Positions 7,049 to 14,038 of a stretch of 16,121 nt of DNA are shown here, piece by piece. The DNA is from Hyphomonadaceae bacterium (GTDB lineage Bacteria; Pseudomonadota; Alphaproteobacteria; Caulobacterales; Hyphomonadaceae), in assembly GCA_030696545.1 (NCBI GenBank), contig JAUYSA010000177.1:1-16121 (forward strand), written 5' to 3'. Within the stretch, counting starts at the first letter, position 1; every line of letters begins with the position of its first letter. Below the pieces are notes generated by a model. It was not told the origin of the DNA. It did no database searches and saw only the letters and a program-made list of their open reading frames with translations. A program made the translations under genes and the position numbers.

Positions 7049-7453
7049 ATGATTATGAGATCGATTACCGCCTTAAGCGTTGCGGTTGGGCTCGGCTTGG
7101 CGGCCGGGCCCGGGCTTGCGCAGCAATCAACTCAAAAACCGGAGGCCAAGCAGTCGATGCAGCATGCTTCCGGTTCGCATAGCCAGGCCGCCATGGACGA
7201 ATACAAAGAGTCGATGGAAAAGATGCAAAAGGCAATGATGGCGCGTAACGATGCGGATCCCGATCGCGCATGGGCCTTGAAGATGATTGAGCACCATCGT
7301 GGCGCGATCTCCATGTCGGAAATCCTTGCGAAGCACGGTGATGATGCGGAAGCTAAACGCATGGCGCAGAAGGGCTCCGACATGCAAAAAAAAGAAATCG
7401 CCGAGCTTGAGTCGTGGCTTGAGCGGCACGGCGGGAAACCGCCAACCCCATAA
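7049..7453 (+). CDS. DUF305 periplasmic protein, CopM-like
   Basis: The product has 134 residues. A Sec signal peptide occupies residues 1-24 (SVAVGLGLAAGPGLA before QQS). The mature part contains a Met/His segment (QSMQHASGSHSQAAM) and the diagnostic MIEHHRGAISMSE at 79-91, followed by the helix EAKRMAQKGSDMQKKEIAEL that closes the ferritin-like DUF305 bundle. Family members such as cyanobacterial CopM bind Cu(I)/Cu(II) in the periplasm through His and Met. Here H82, H83 and neighbouring Met residues are the likely ligands. AAGGAG at 7036-7041 sits 7 bases before the ATG, and the gene directly follows the DUF326 gene, so the cytosolic and periplasmic copper binders are probably co-expressed. 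Initiation at the third codon (ATG) is equally possible. Confidence 0.92.
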   Translation: MIMRSITALSVAVGLGLAAGPGLAQQSTQKPEAKQSMQHASGSHSQAAMDEYKESMEKMQKAMMARNDADPDRAWALKMIEHHRGAISMSEILAKHGDDAEAKRMAQKGSDMQKKEIAELESWLERHGGKPPTP

Positions 7454-7896
7454 GGCGGGAGCGCAGCCAAACAATTATCGGCAAAGGCGCTGACATTTGC
7501 GAACAACGCTTGCTTGCCTGATGTCTCGTCGAGGCGGATCGGCGAGATCGCGGCGCGCCGACACCGGCGCTGTCAGCCGCGCCTCCTGCGTATCGCCACC
7601 ACAAACGGAACGAACGAGGTCGACCCTTCGCCAGAAGCGTCAACTGCATTCTCTCGCCCAGCCTCCGCCAGGTCGTCAGATGCTGCGGCGCGACGCCATG
7701 GCGAGCAGCAACCCTGCAAAACCGGGCTCGGGCATCAGCGGCTCGGTCGACAGCGGAAGTTGTTAAATCCGTGGGGGCCTCTCACCGCTTACCTTCCTCC
7801 GCTCACGTTCGACGCCCCGGCCGCGATCGAGCGAGAGCATGAGCTCGCTTTCGACCGCTCCCTGAGCTCGAGATCACAGCCCGGACGCAGGGCAGA
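7454..7896. other. 443-base gap without a recognisable gene
   Basis: Several short frames are open on both strands, but their products are Arg/Ser/Pro-rich, resemble no family and lack convincing ribosome-binding sites, as expected of chance frames in GC-rich DNA. The stretch separates the rightward DUF305 gene from the leftward lipoprotein gene, so both transcripts should end here. A stem AGCGAG/CTCGCT with an 8-base loop at 7830-7849, followed by TTTC, is the only hairpin noted, and it is weak as a terminator. Confidence 0.5.
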
Positions 7897-8226
7897 TCAG
7901 TGCGGCATGTCCATTTTCATCATGGCGGAATGCTTCGCCATCATCGCCGCGCAGTCCTGATCCTTCATCATGGCCTCATGCGGCATCTTCATGCAGGACA
8001 TCATCTTGGACATCTCGGCGTCCGACATGTTCATCTTCTTCATCATGTCAGCACATCCCTGATTCTTCATCATCTCGTCGTGGGACATGACCATGCATGA
8101 ACTCATCATTCCCCCGCCTGCGGCGGGCGTCTTCATGCTTGACGTGGATGGCGGCGCGTAGGCGCAGCCCGCAGCCGCGAGAGCAGCCACTGCGACGCCA
8201 AGAGTCGCCAGTTTCGAAACACTCAT
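7897..8226 (-). CDS. Met/Cys-rich lipoprotein, probable envelope copper binder
   Basis: The product has 109 residues from ATG at 8226, with AGGAG 7 bases upstream; a TTG two codons earlier is less likely. Residues 1-20 are a lipoprotein-type signal (ALAAAG before C21). The mature part has 25 methionines in the full protein and Cys at 44, 58, 78 and 92. Two tandem units 34 residues apart, starting SCMVMSHDEMMKNQGC (43-58) and SCMKMPHEAMMKDQDC (77-92), share about 14 of 22 positions. The Met, His and Cys spacing suggests Cu(I) or Ag(I) binding, although no named family is recognised with certainty. It lies downstream of the oleate hydratase on the same strand after a 157-base gap, so it may have its own promoter. 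Confidence 0.8.
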   Translation of the reverse strand: MSVSKLATLGVAVAALAAAGCAYAPPSTSSMKTPAAGGGMMSSCMVMSHDEMMKNQGCADMMKKMNMSDAEMSKMMSCMKMPHEAMMKDQDCAAMMAKHSAMMKMDMPH

Positions 8227-8383
8227 GTGCAATCTCCTGCAGTGCGGGATTCAGGCGAGCATGGCGGCGCGCCCATTGGATATCCCCTGTCCTGCCTATA
8301 CGCAGACCAAGCGAGTTCCCCGGAACCTATTGCTGTTCTTTGAGGCGCGTCCGGCGTATAGCCGCTGGCCCACGAAACAAGTC

Positions 8384-9973
8384 TCAGCTCAGGAGCGTCT
8401 TTACTGCGTCCAGCAGGACCATCGGATCATACTGCCCCTTGTAAAGAGGCGACGGATGCCGATCGAGACCGAGCAGACCATAGACCGCCATCTGGGCGGA
8501 CCGCACCGAGTATTCGACCGTGAAGACGACATCGTCGGGGATTTCGCAATACTGACCGATGAAGGCGAGATTGGTAGTTCCGAGCGGGCGGATGTGCGGA
8601 CGGTCACCTTCGATCCGCGGCATGAACTGACTGGTGATGAAAGGCATCATGCAGGGGATGCAATTCGCGGACGCCAGAATCCGGTCCCGGTGAGCGTCAA
8701 AACGGAGGTGGCCCAACAATTCGATGAGAATCTCCTCTCCGGAGCACTCGGACATCTTCTTGCTCACGAAGTCGCCCGGTTGATCGACGAACAGGCCATA
8801 CCCCCAAAAGACCTGCACGTTCTCTGGCTGCCCCATGAAATGTGGCTGCCGCGCCAGGACGACGGACATCAACCAGCGCGAATCCTTGAAGGTGACCAAT
8901 CCGCCGGTCCCGGCGGCGTTTCCCGTGAACCGTTCCATCAGCTCAAAGAAAGTCTTGTCCTTCAGGGTAACGGTGAATGACAGCCACTTCGACTCATCGA
9001 CGTTGCGAGTGAAGACCTCAGGCCGGCCGAAGTCGTCGGATTTCCTGGCGAGCGCCTCCCAGAGGGTCCAGGACCCACCCGGCTCGTCGACATTGAGGGT
9101 GGCGGGGGAGTGCATGGACCCGAGACTCGATGCAGCGGTCATCGAACCGTTGGTGACGAACACCAGATCGTCAGGGGCAAGTGCGCGCCGGTGCTGGACG
9201 CCGTTCTCCACGTAGTGGATCGCGTCGACAGCCCTCCCCTTCGGACCGTAGGCAAAATCCAGATCGGTCACGCGCGTCCCGGCCGCAAACTGCACGCCCT
9301 GCGCCGTGAGCCATTGGACCAACGGACGGACGATCGAGTCGTACTGATTGTAGGGCGTGCGCCGGACGCCGGCGAGCGTATGAATGCGGGGGAGTTCCTG
9401 CACAAACCGGTTCAGGTAGCGCTTCAACTCGACGGTGCCGTGCCACGGCTGAAAGGCAAACGTTGTCGCCCACATGAACCAGAAGTTGGATTGAAAGAAG
9501 GATGAATCGAACATCTCTTCTATTCGCCGGGCGCCCAATGCGGTTTCGGAAGCAGAGGCGACATGCAGAAGATCGAACTTGTTCTTGACGCTCAACCCGA
9601 GGTCAGACGCGTCAATCTTGTGTCCACCGGCAACCAGACGGGCTTGGGAGTTTGATACAAACTGCTGGTTGAACGCGTAGATCTCGTCCTTGACCGAGAT
9701 TCCGGGATCGCCAAGCGAAGGAATGAAGGAAAGGAGGTCAAAGGTGCAGGTATAAGCTTCATAGGTGGTCATGCGACCGCCGCGGATCACATAGCCGCTG
9801 TCCGGGGATCCCGCGCCATCCAGGCTGCCGCCGAGCACGGACGCTTCTTCAAGGACATGAATGTCCTTGCCTGCGAAGGCGCCGTCCCGGATCAGGTAGG
9901 CCGCACTGGCGAGAGCAGCTATGCCCGCACCGACGAGATAGGCTTGGGGTTTGGGCGATTCTGAAACGCTCAC
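8384..9973 (-). CDS. ohyA: Oleate hydratase, FAD-dependent
   Basis: The product has 529 residues from GTG at 9973, chosen because GGAG lies 6 bases upstream; ATG 9979 and TTG 9985 overlap or adjoin that site. Residues 12-20 (YLVGAGIAA) begin the FAD-binding Rossmann fold, with E42/E43 in VLEEASVLGGS and RGGRM at 64-68. Other family landmarks are FWFMWATTFAFQPWH (164-178), TPYNQYDSIVRPL (206-218), DDLVFVTNGSMT and GGLVTFKDSRWLMS. The family adds water to the cis-9 double bond of unsaturated fatty acids to give 10-hydroxystearate-type products, and detoxifies such acids. The position aligned with the proposed catalytic Glu appears to be T75 (see findings). It is divergent from the copper ATPase. 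Confidence 0.93.
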   Translation of the reverse strand: MSVSESPKPQAYLVGAGIAALASAAYLIRDGAFAGKDIHVLEEASVLGGSLDGAGSPDSGYVIRGGRMTTYEAYTCTFDLLSFIPSLGDPGISVKDEIYAFNQQFVSNSQARLVAGGHKIDASDLGLSVKNKFDLLHVASASETALGARRIEEMFDSSFFQSNFWFMWATTFAFQPWHGTVELKRYLNRFVQELPRIHTLAGVRRTPYNQYDSIVRPLVQWLTAQGVQFAAGTRVTDLDFAYGPKGRAVDAIHYVENGVQHRRALAPDDLVFVTNGSMTAASSLGSMHSPATLNVDEPGGSWTLWEALARKSDDFGRPEVFTRNVDESKWLSFTVTLKDKTFFELMERFTGNAAGTGGLVTFKDSRWLMSVVLARQPHFMGQPENVQVFWGYGLFVDQPGDFVSKKMSECSGEEILIELLGHLRFDAHRDRILASANCIPCMMPFITSQFMPRIEGDRPHIRPLGTTNLAFIGQYCEIPDDVVFTVEYSVRSAQMAVYGLLGLDRHPSPLYKGQYDPMVLLDAVKTLLS

Positions 9974-10404
9974 CCGCATCTCCAAAAACCAGTCGAGCTT
10001 CGCGTGGCAAGCATCCGGCCCGCGACTGAGACGCGCCCCACGCTCGAATGGCCGCCGATATCCTGCGGGATCGCCGAGCGGGGTCGATCTACTACATTGA
10101 TCAAGGTCGGGTCAGGACTTGGCAACTTCACTCCAGGGTTGCTGGGACATGATGTTATTACGCGCCTCGGCAGCCGCCCCCTGAAAAACAAGATTCTGGC
10201 CTGATCGCCGCAGGCCAATTGTTTTGAACCTGCCCGGTCTGACCCAGATCAAGATCGAACGTCGTCGACCAGGACATATCGGCCGACCAGCTTTGAGGTC
10301 GCGCCGCCCAGTACTGCGACGACGATCGATCTCGCCCCGCCAACAAAGATGCGGGGATATGGGCGTAGCAGCGTATGGTACAATGAATCCAGCGGGAGTT
10401 CCTG
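9974..10404. promoter_or_regulatory. 431-base divergent intergenic region between ohyA and the copper ATPase
   Basis: No gene is supported here. The region must hold promoters for ohyA (leftward) and the ATPase operon (rightward). Visible elements are GGAG 9980-9983 (ohyA ribosome-binding site), the palindrome TTGATCAA at 10097-10104, the FNR/FixK-like dyad CTGAC-CCAG-ATCAA at 10239-10252 (8 of 10 consensus positions), a -10-like TACAAT at 10379-10384 without a clear -35, and GGGAG at 10394-10398, 6 bases before the ATPase GTG. No CueR-type dyad was recognised. Confidence 0.4.
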
Positions 10405-12813
10405 GTGCGCACCACGACCGTCGATGTGTCGACATTCCGGACGCCTCTGGATCCGCTTGTGGTGGAGCGGCGACTGCGCGCCTTGCCCGGCGTTACGCAG
10501 GTCTCAGCCAACTTCGCCACCGCGTCGGCGACCGTGACCTATGATGAAGCCGTCGCGACCGTCTCGCAGCTTCGGGATGCTGTGCGCGACTGCGGCTTCC
10601 ATTGCCGCGGCGAAGTCGTCCCGCGACATGTCTGCACGCCTGACGAGGATACGGTTGCACCGGAGGACACTCACGCGCCCGGGCACGTGCATGACAAAGC
10701 AGCGTCCAAGCCGGCCAAGAAAGCCTCCATCGATCCGCACGCCGGACACGAGATGGGCCACGGGCCAGGCATGGACATGCAGGCCATGGCCCGCGACATG
10801 CGCAACCGGTTCTTTGTGAGCCTCGCCTTCACGATTCCCATTTTCTTCCTGGCGCCGATGGGCATGGAATTCATGCGCGTCGATCCGCCTTTCGGCCTGC
10901 CTCTGAAACTTGTGCTGTTCGTTCTCGCTAGCGGGGCGATCCTCTATCCCGGATGGCCATTCTTCATCGCTGCGGCACGCGCCCTCCGACGGGGCGTACT
11001 CAACATGGCGGTCCTCGTGCTGTTGAGCGTCGGCACCGGTTATTTCTTCAGTATCGGCGCGACGTTCTTCTACGAAGCCGAGCAGTTCTATGAAGCGTCG
11101 GCGCTGCTGCTGGTCTTCATTCTGTTGGGACATTGGCTGGAAATGCGCGCGCGCGCCGGCGCTTCGGCGGCGATCCGGCACTTGATGGATCTGGCGCCGC
11201 CCACGGCCCAGGTTTTGCGAAACGGCGCAGAGGTAGAGGTTCCAACATCGGCCGTGCTGGTCGGTGAGCTCGTAGTGGTGCGACCAGGCGGCAAGATCCC
11301 GGTGGATGGCGTCATTGAGACTGGTGGCTCGGACATCGACGAATCGATGCTGACGGGCGAGTCCCTCCCCGTCACCAAGGACGCAGGCGATAGTGTGGTC
11401 GGCGGAGCCATCAACAAGACAGGAACGTTCAGGTATCGCGCGACGAAGGTTGGCGCCGACACCGCGCTCGCCCAGATCGTCAAGTTGGTTCAAGAAGCCC
11501 AGAATTCGAAGGCGCCGGCCCAGCTCCTGGCTGATCGCGCCTCCCAATGGCTCGTGCTTGCGGCGATCCTGATTGGACTGCTGACATTCGTCATCTGGTT
11601 CTGGGTGGTGGGTCAGACATTGCTGTTCGCTCTCACCCTGACCATCACTGTCTTCGTCATCGCTTGTCCCGACGCGCTCGGGCTGGCTACGCCCATGGCA
11701 GTCATGGTGGGAACCGGCCTCGGCGCCGCCAACGGCATCCTGATCAAGGACGCAGCAGCGCTCGAGGAATCGGTCAAGCTCGACATCGTCGTGTTCGACA
11801 AGACCGGCACGCTTACGATGGGAGAACCCAAAGTCGTCGAGATCGTCCCCGCGTCCGGCTTCGACGAAACGAAGATACTCTCGATCGCCGCGGCCATCGA
11901 GCAGGGATCCGAGCATCACATCGCCAAGGCCGTTCTGGAGCGGGCAAAGGGTTTGCCAGTCTCTACCGCGAGCGACTTTCAGTCGTTTGGAGGCAAGGGC
12001 CTCAAAGCGACCGTCGATGGACATGAAGTGCTGTCCGGCAACCGCATCCTGATGGGGGAGCATCGCGTTGAACTTGGTGAATTGGCGGTCGCTTCAGAAC
12101 GGCTGCAAGGATCCGGGCGGACCGTCGTTCACATCGCCCTTGATGGAAAGCTGATTGGACTCATTGCCGTCGCGGACGCGCCGCGACCGACCGCCAAGGC
12201 GACGATCGAGCGGCTGCAGGCGATGGACGTGAAGGTCGCCATGATGACCGGCGACAATCTCGGCACGGCCCAGCGCATCGCCAGGGAGCTTGGGATCGAC
12301 ATCGTTCTCGCGGAGGTCCTCCCCGGAGACAAGGCCGCCAAGGTGAAGGGCCTCCAGGATCAGGGCTCAAAGGTCGGCTTCGTTGGGGATGGCGTCAACG
12401 ATGCCCCTGCCCTTACTCAATCGGACGTGGGCTTTGCCATTGGAGCCGGCACCGACGTCGCCATAGAAAGCGCCGATGTCGTCCTGATGCGAAGCGATCC
12501 GGCAGACGTCGTCAAGGCGATCGAGCTGTCGCGGGCGACCCTGGGCAAGATGCACCAGAACCTCTGGTGGGCGGTTGGCTACAACGTCATTGCCTTCCCC
12601 CTTGCCGCCGGCGTCCTTTATCCCTTCACGTTGAGCCCGGAGATTGCCGCCCTGGCCATGTCGGGAAGCTCCGCCATCGTTGCGGCCAACGCACTCCTGC
12701 TCAAGCGCACGCGGCTGGATGGCCCAGTCCGGCATCGGCGTCGGCGCCGTTCCGCGATCAGTCCAAAGGATGCCCCGGCTCCACTCGCGATGCCGCGACC
12801 GGAGAGCAGGTAA
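10405..12813 (+). CDS. P1B-type heavy-metal (copper) translocating ATPase with CPD motif
   Basis: The product has 802 residues from GTG at 10405, with GGGAG 6 bases upstream. Residues 1-70 fold like an HMA domain (LRALPGVTQVSANFATASATV) but have STFRTPLDP where GMTCxxC is expected. Residues 75-130 are His/Met-rich (HAGHEMGHGPGMDMQ). P-type landmarks are TGES 317-320, phosphorylated D465 in DKTGTLT, SEHH 502-505, MTGDN 614-618 and GDGVND 661-666. The sixth transmembrane helix reads CPD (421-423) instead of CPC. The helix 7 YN and helix 8 MSGSS motifs of Cu(I) exporters (P1B-1) are kept. The role would be ATP-driven copper export from the cytoplasm. An Arg-rich tail follows the last helix (RHRRRRRSA). 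It is followed after 18 bases by the GAPDH gene. Confidence 0.93.
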   Translation: MRTTTVDVSTFRTPLDPLVVERRLRALPGVTQVSANFATASATVTYDEAVATVSQLRDAVRDCGFHCRGEVVPRHVCTPDEDTVAPEDTHAPGHVHDKAASKPAKKASIDPHAGHEMGHGPGMDMQAMARDMRNRFFVSLAFTIPIFFLAPMGMEFMRVDPPFGLPLKLVLFVLASGAILYPGWPFFIAAARALRRGVLNMAVLVLLSVGTGYFFSIGATFFYEAEQFYEASALLLVFILLGHWLEMRARAGASAAIRHLMDLAPPTAQVLRNGAEVEVPTSAVLVGELVVVRPGGKIPVDGVIETGGSDIDESMLTGESLPVTKDAGDSVVGGAINKTGTFRYRATKVGADTALAQIVKLVQEAQNSKAPAQLLADRASQWLVLAAILIGLLTFVIWFWVVGQTLLFALTLTITVFVIACPDALGLATPMAVMVGTGLGAANGILIKDAAALEESVKLDIVVFDKTGTLTMGEPKVVEIVPASGFDETKILSIAAAIEQGSEHHIAKAVLERAKGLPVSTASDFQSFGGKGLKATVDGHEVLSGNRILMGEHRVELGELAVASERLQGSGRTVVHIALDGKLIGLIAVADAPRPTAKATIERLQAMDVKVAMMTGDNLGTAQRIARELGIDIVLAEVLPGDKAAKVKGLQDQGSKVGFVGDGVNDAPALTQSDVGFAIGAGTDVAIESADVVLMRSDPADVVKAIELSRATLGKMHQNLWWAVGYNVIAFPLAAGVLYPFTLSPEIAALAMSGSSAIVAANALLLKRTRLDGPVRHRRRRRSAISPKDAPAPLAMPRPESR

Positions 12814-12831
12814 TCGAAGGAAGGCGTCTCC

Positions 12832-13899
12832 ATGACCGTAAGCCGAAAGATCCGTGTTGGAGTGAATGGCTACGGCGTGATTGGAAAGCGCGTCGCCCTC
12901 GCGATTGGGCGGCAGAACGACATGGAGTTGAGGGGCGTCGCAGACATCACTGCTGACTGGCGCCTGCGCCTCGCCGTCCACCAGGGCGTACGGCTATATG
13001 GGGCGACGACCGAAGACGCCCGCACCATGGAAGCTGCGAACCTGAAGCTGGAGGGCGGCCTCGACGAGTTGATCGCTGATTGCGACGTCGTCGTTGACTG
13101 CACGCCAAAGGGAGTGGGCGCACGGAATGCGCCGACCTATCGCGCCCAAAATCGTCCGTTTGTCTTGCAGGGCGGCGAAGCCCATGCGGTCGCGGGGCAC
13201 TCGTTTGTCGCCGAGGCCAACTATCTGGAGGCGATAGATCGGGCGGCGACGCGTGTGGTATCGTGCAACACCACATCAATCGTACGTACGTTGACCGCGC
13301 TGAAACGCGCCGGACTGTTGCGCCGCGCGCGTGGAACCTTGTTGCGACGGGCGACTGATCCCTGGGAGAGCGATCGTGGCGGCATCATGAACACACTGGT
13401 GCCAGAGCCCGCGATTCCAAGTCACCAGGGGCCCGATGCAAGAAGCGTCGATCCCGACTTGGACGTCGTGACGATGGCGGTCAAAGTGCCTGAGACCTTG
13501 GGTCACCTGCACTACTGGTCCGTTCAGATGACGCGCGATGCATCGAAGGAAGAGGTGCTCGAGGCGTTCGGCACCTCGCCGCGGATCGCTTACATTCGCA
13601 CGGCTGATGGACTAGGCGCCATAAACGCGGTCAAGGAAATGATGGCCGATCTCGGTCGGCCCCACGGCGATCTGTATGAAGTTGCCCTCTGGACTGACAT
13701 GCTCCGGGTACAAGGCGATGAACTTTTCTACGCCTACATGGTCGACAATCAGGCGATCGTCATCCCTGAGACGATCGATGCCATCCGCGCGCTGGCGGGA
13801 GGAACTCGCGATGGTGCGGCCTCGATTCTGCAAACGAATGCCAGCCTTGGGATTGGGCCTTTTGATTTCCTGCGAGCAGGTGATGACCCCGCGCCATGA
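12832..13899 (+). CDS. Type II (archaeal-type) glyceraldehyde-3-phosphate dehydrogenase
   Basis: The product has 355 residues. GVNGYGVIGKRVALAI (9-24) is the NAD(P)-binding loop, DVVVDCTPKGVGARN (85-99) and FVLQGGEAHAVAG are family landmarks, and SCNTTS with catalytic C145 matches archaeal GAPDH (EC 1.2.1.59) rather than the common bacterial GapA. The length is slightly above the archaeal norm of about 335-340. It oxidises glyceraldehyde 3-phosphate to 1,3-bisphosphoglycerate in the cytoplasm with NAD or NADP. GAAGGAAGG lies upstream of the ATG, and the 18-base gap to the ATPase indicates co-transcription. Genes of this type occur sporadically in proteobacteria, probably by transfer, and usually supplement a GapA elsewhere, which cannot be seen from this window. 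Confidence 0.9.
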   Translation: MTVSRKIRVGVNGYGVIGKRVALAIGRQNDMELRGVADITADWRLRLAVHQGVRLYGATTEDARTMEAANLKLEGGLDELIADCDVVVDCTPKGVGARNAPTYRAQNRPFVLQGGEAHAVAGHSFVAEANYLEAIDRAATRVVSCNTTSIVRTLTALKRAGLLRRARGTLLRRATDPWESDRGGIMNTLVPEPAIPSHQGPDARSVDPDLDVVTMAVKVPETLGHLHYWSVQMTRDASKEEVLEAFGTSPRIAYIRTADGLGAINAVKEMMADLGRPHGDLYEVALWTDMLRVQGDELFYAYMVDNQAIVIPETIDAIRALAGGTRDGAASILQTNASLGIGPFDFLRAGDDPAP

Positions 13900-13928
13900 A
13901 GAAAAGCAGAAACAGCGGCACAGGCTCT

Positions 13929-13960
13929 GGTGGAGTGAATGACTGATATGGTTCACCACC
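13929..13960 (+). other. Stem-loop between GAPDH and dehydrogenase genes
   Basis: GGTGG-AG-TGAA pairs with TTCA-CCACC across a 12-base loop, giving 9 pairs with a 2-base bulge, about 30 bases after the GAPDH stop. The bases after it (TTCTCG) are only weakly T-rich. It could attenuate read-through or protect the upstream message; a regular terminator is not evident. Confidence 0.25.
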
Positions 13961-14031
13961 TTCTCGCGCCTCGCCCCCTACCCGAACAGCGGGACAGTGG
14001 CGGCCAGCCTCCCGCTTTCGCAGAATTGTGA
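13939..14031 (+). CDS. Possible 30-residue small ORF upstream of the dehydrogenase
   Basis: ATG at 13939 with GGAG 4 bases before it opens a 30-residue frame (MTDMVHHLLAPRPLPEQRDS at its N-terminus, ending PPAFAEL) that stops 7 bases before the dehydrogenase ATG. It matches nothing I recognise. It could be a coupling leader, the start of a lost gene, or chance. The spacing of its ribosome-binding site is short and its start lies within the hairpin. Confidence 0.2.
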   Translation: MTDMVHHLLAPRPLPEQRDSGGQPPAFAEL

Positions 14032-14038
14032 GCAGGGT

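Noticed and set aside
7497..7960. Overlapping plus-strand frames in the gap after the DUF305 gene
   Set aside because: Arg/Ser/Pro-rich, no ribosome-binding site, no family likeness, and one runs into the lipoprotein gene on the other strand.
10504..12063. 519-codon minus-strand frame opposite the copper ATPase
   Set aside because: Its product is His/Arg/Gln/Glu-rich with no domain, and it mirrors the ATPase codon pattern; a shadow.
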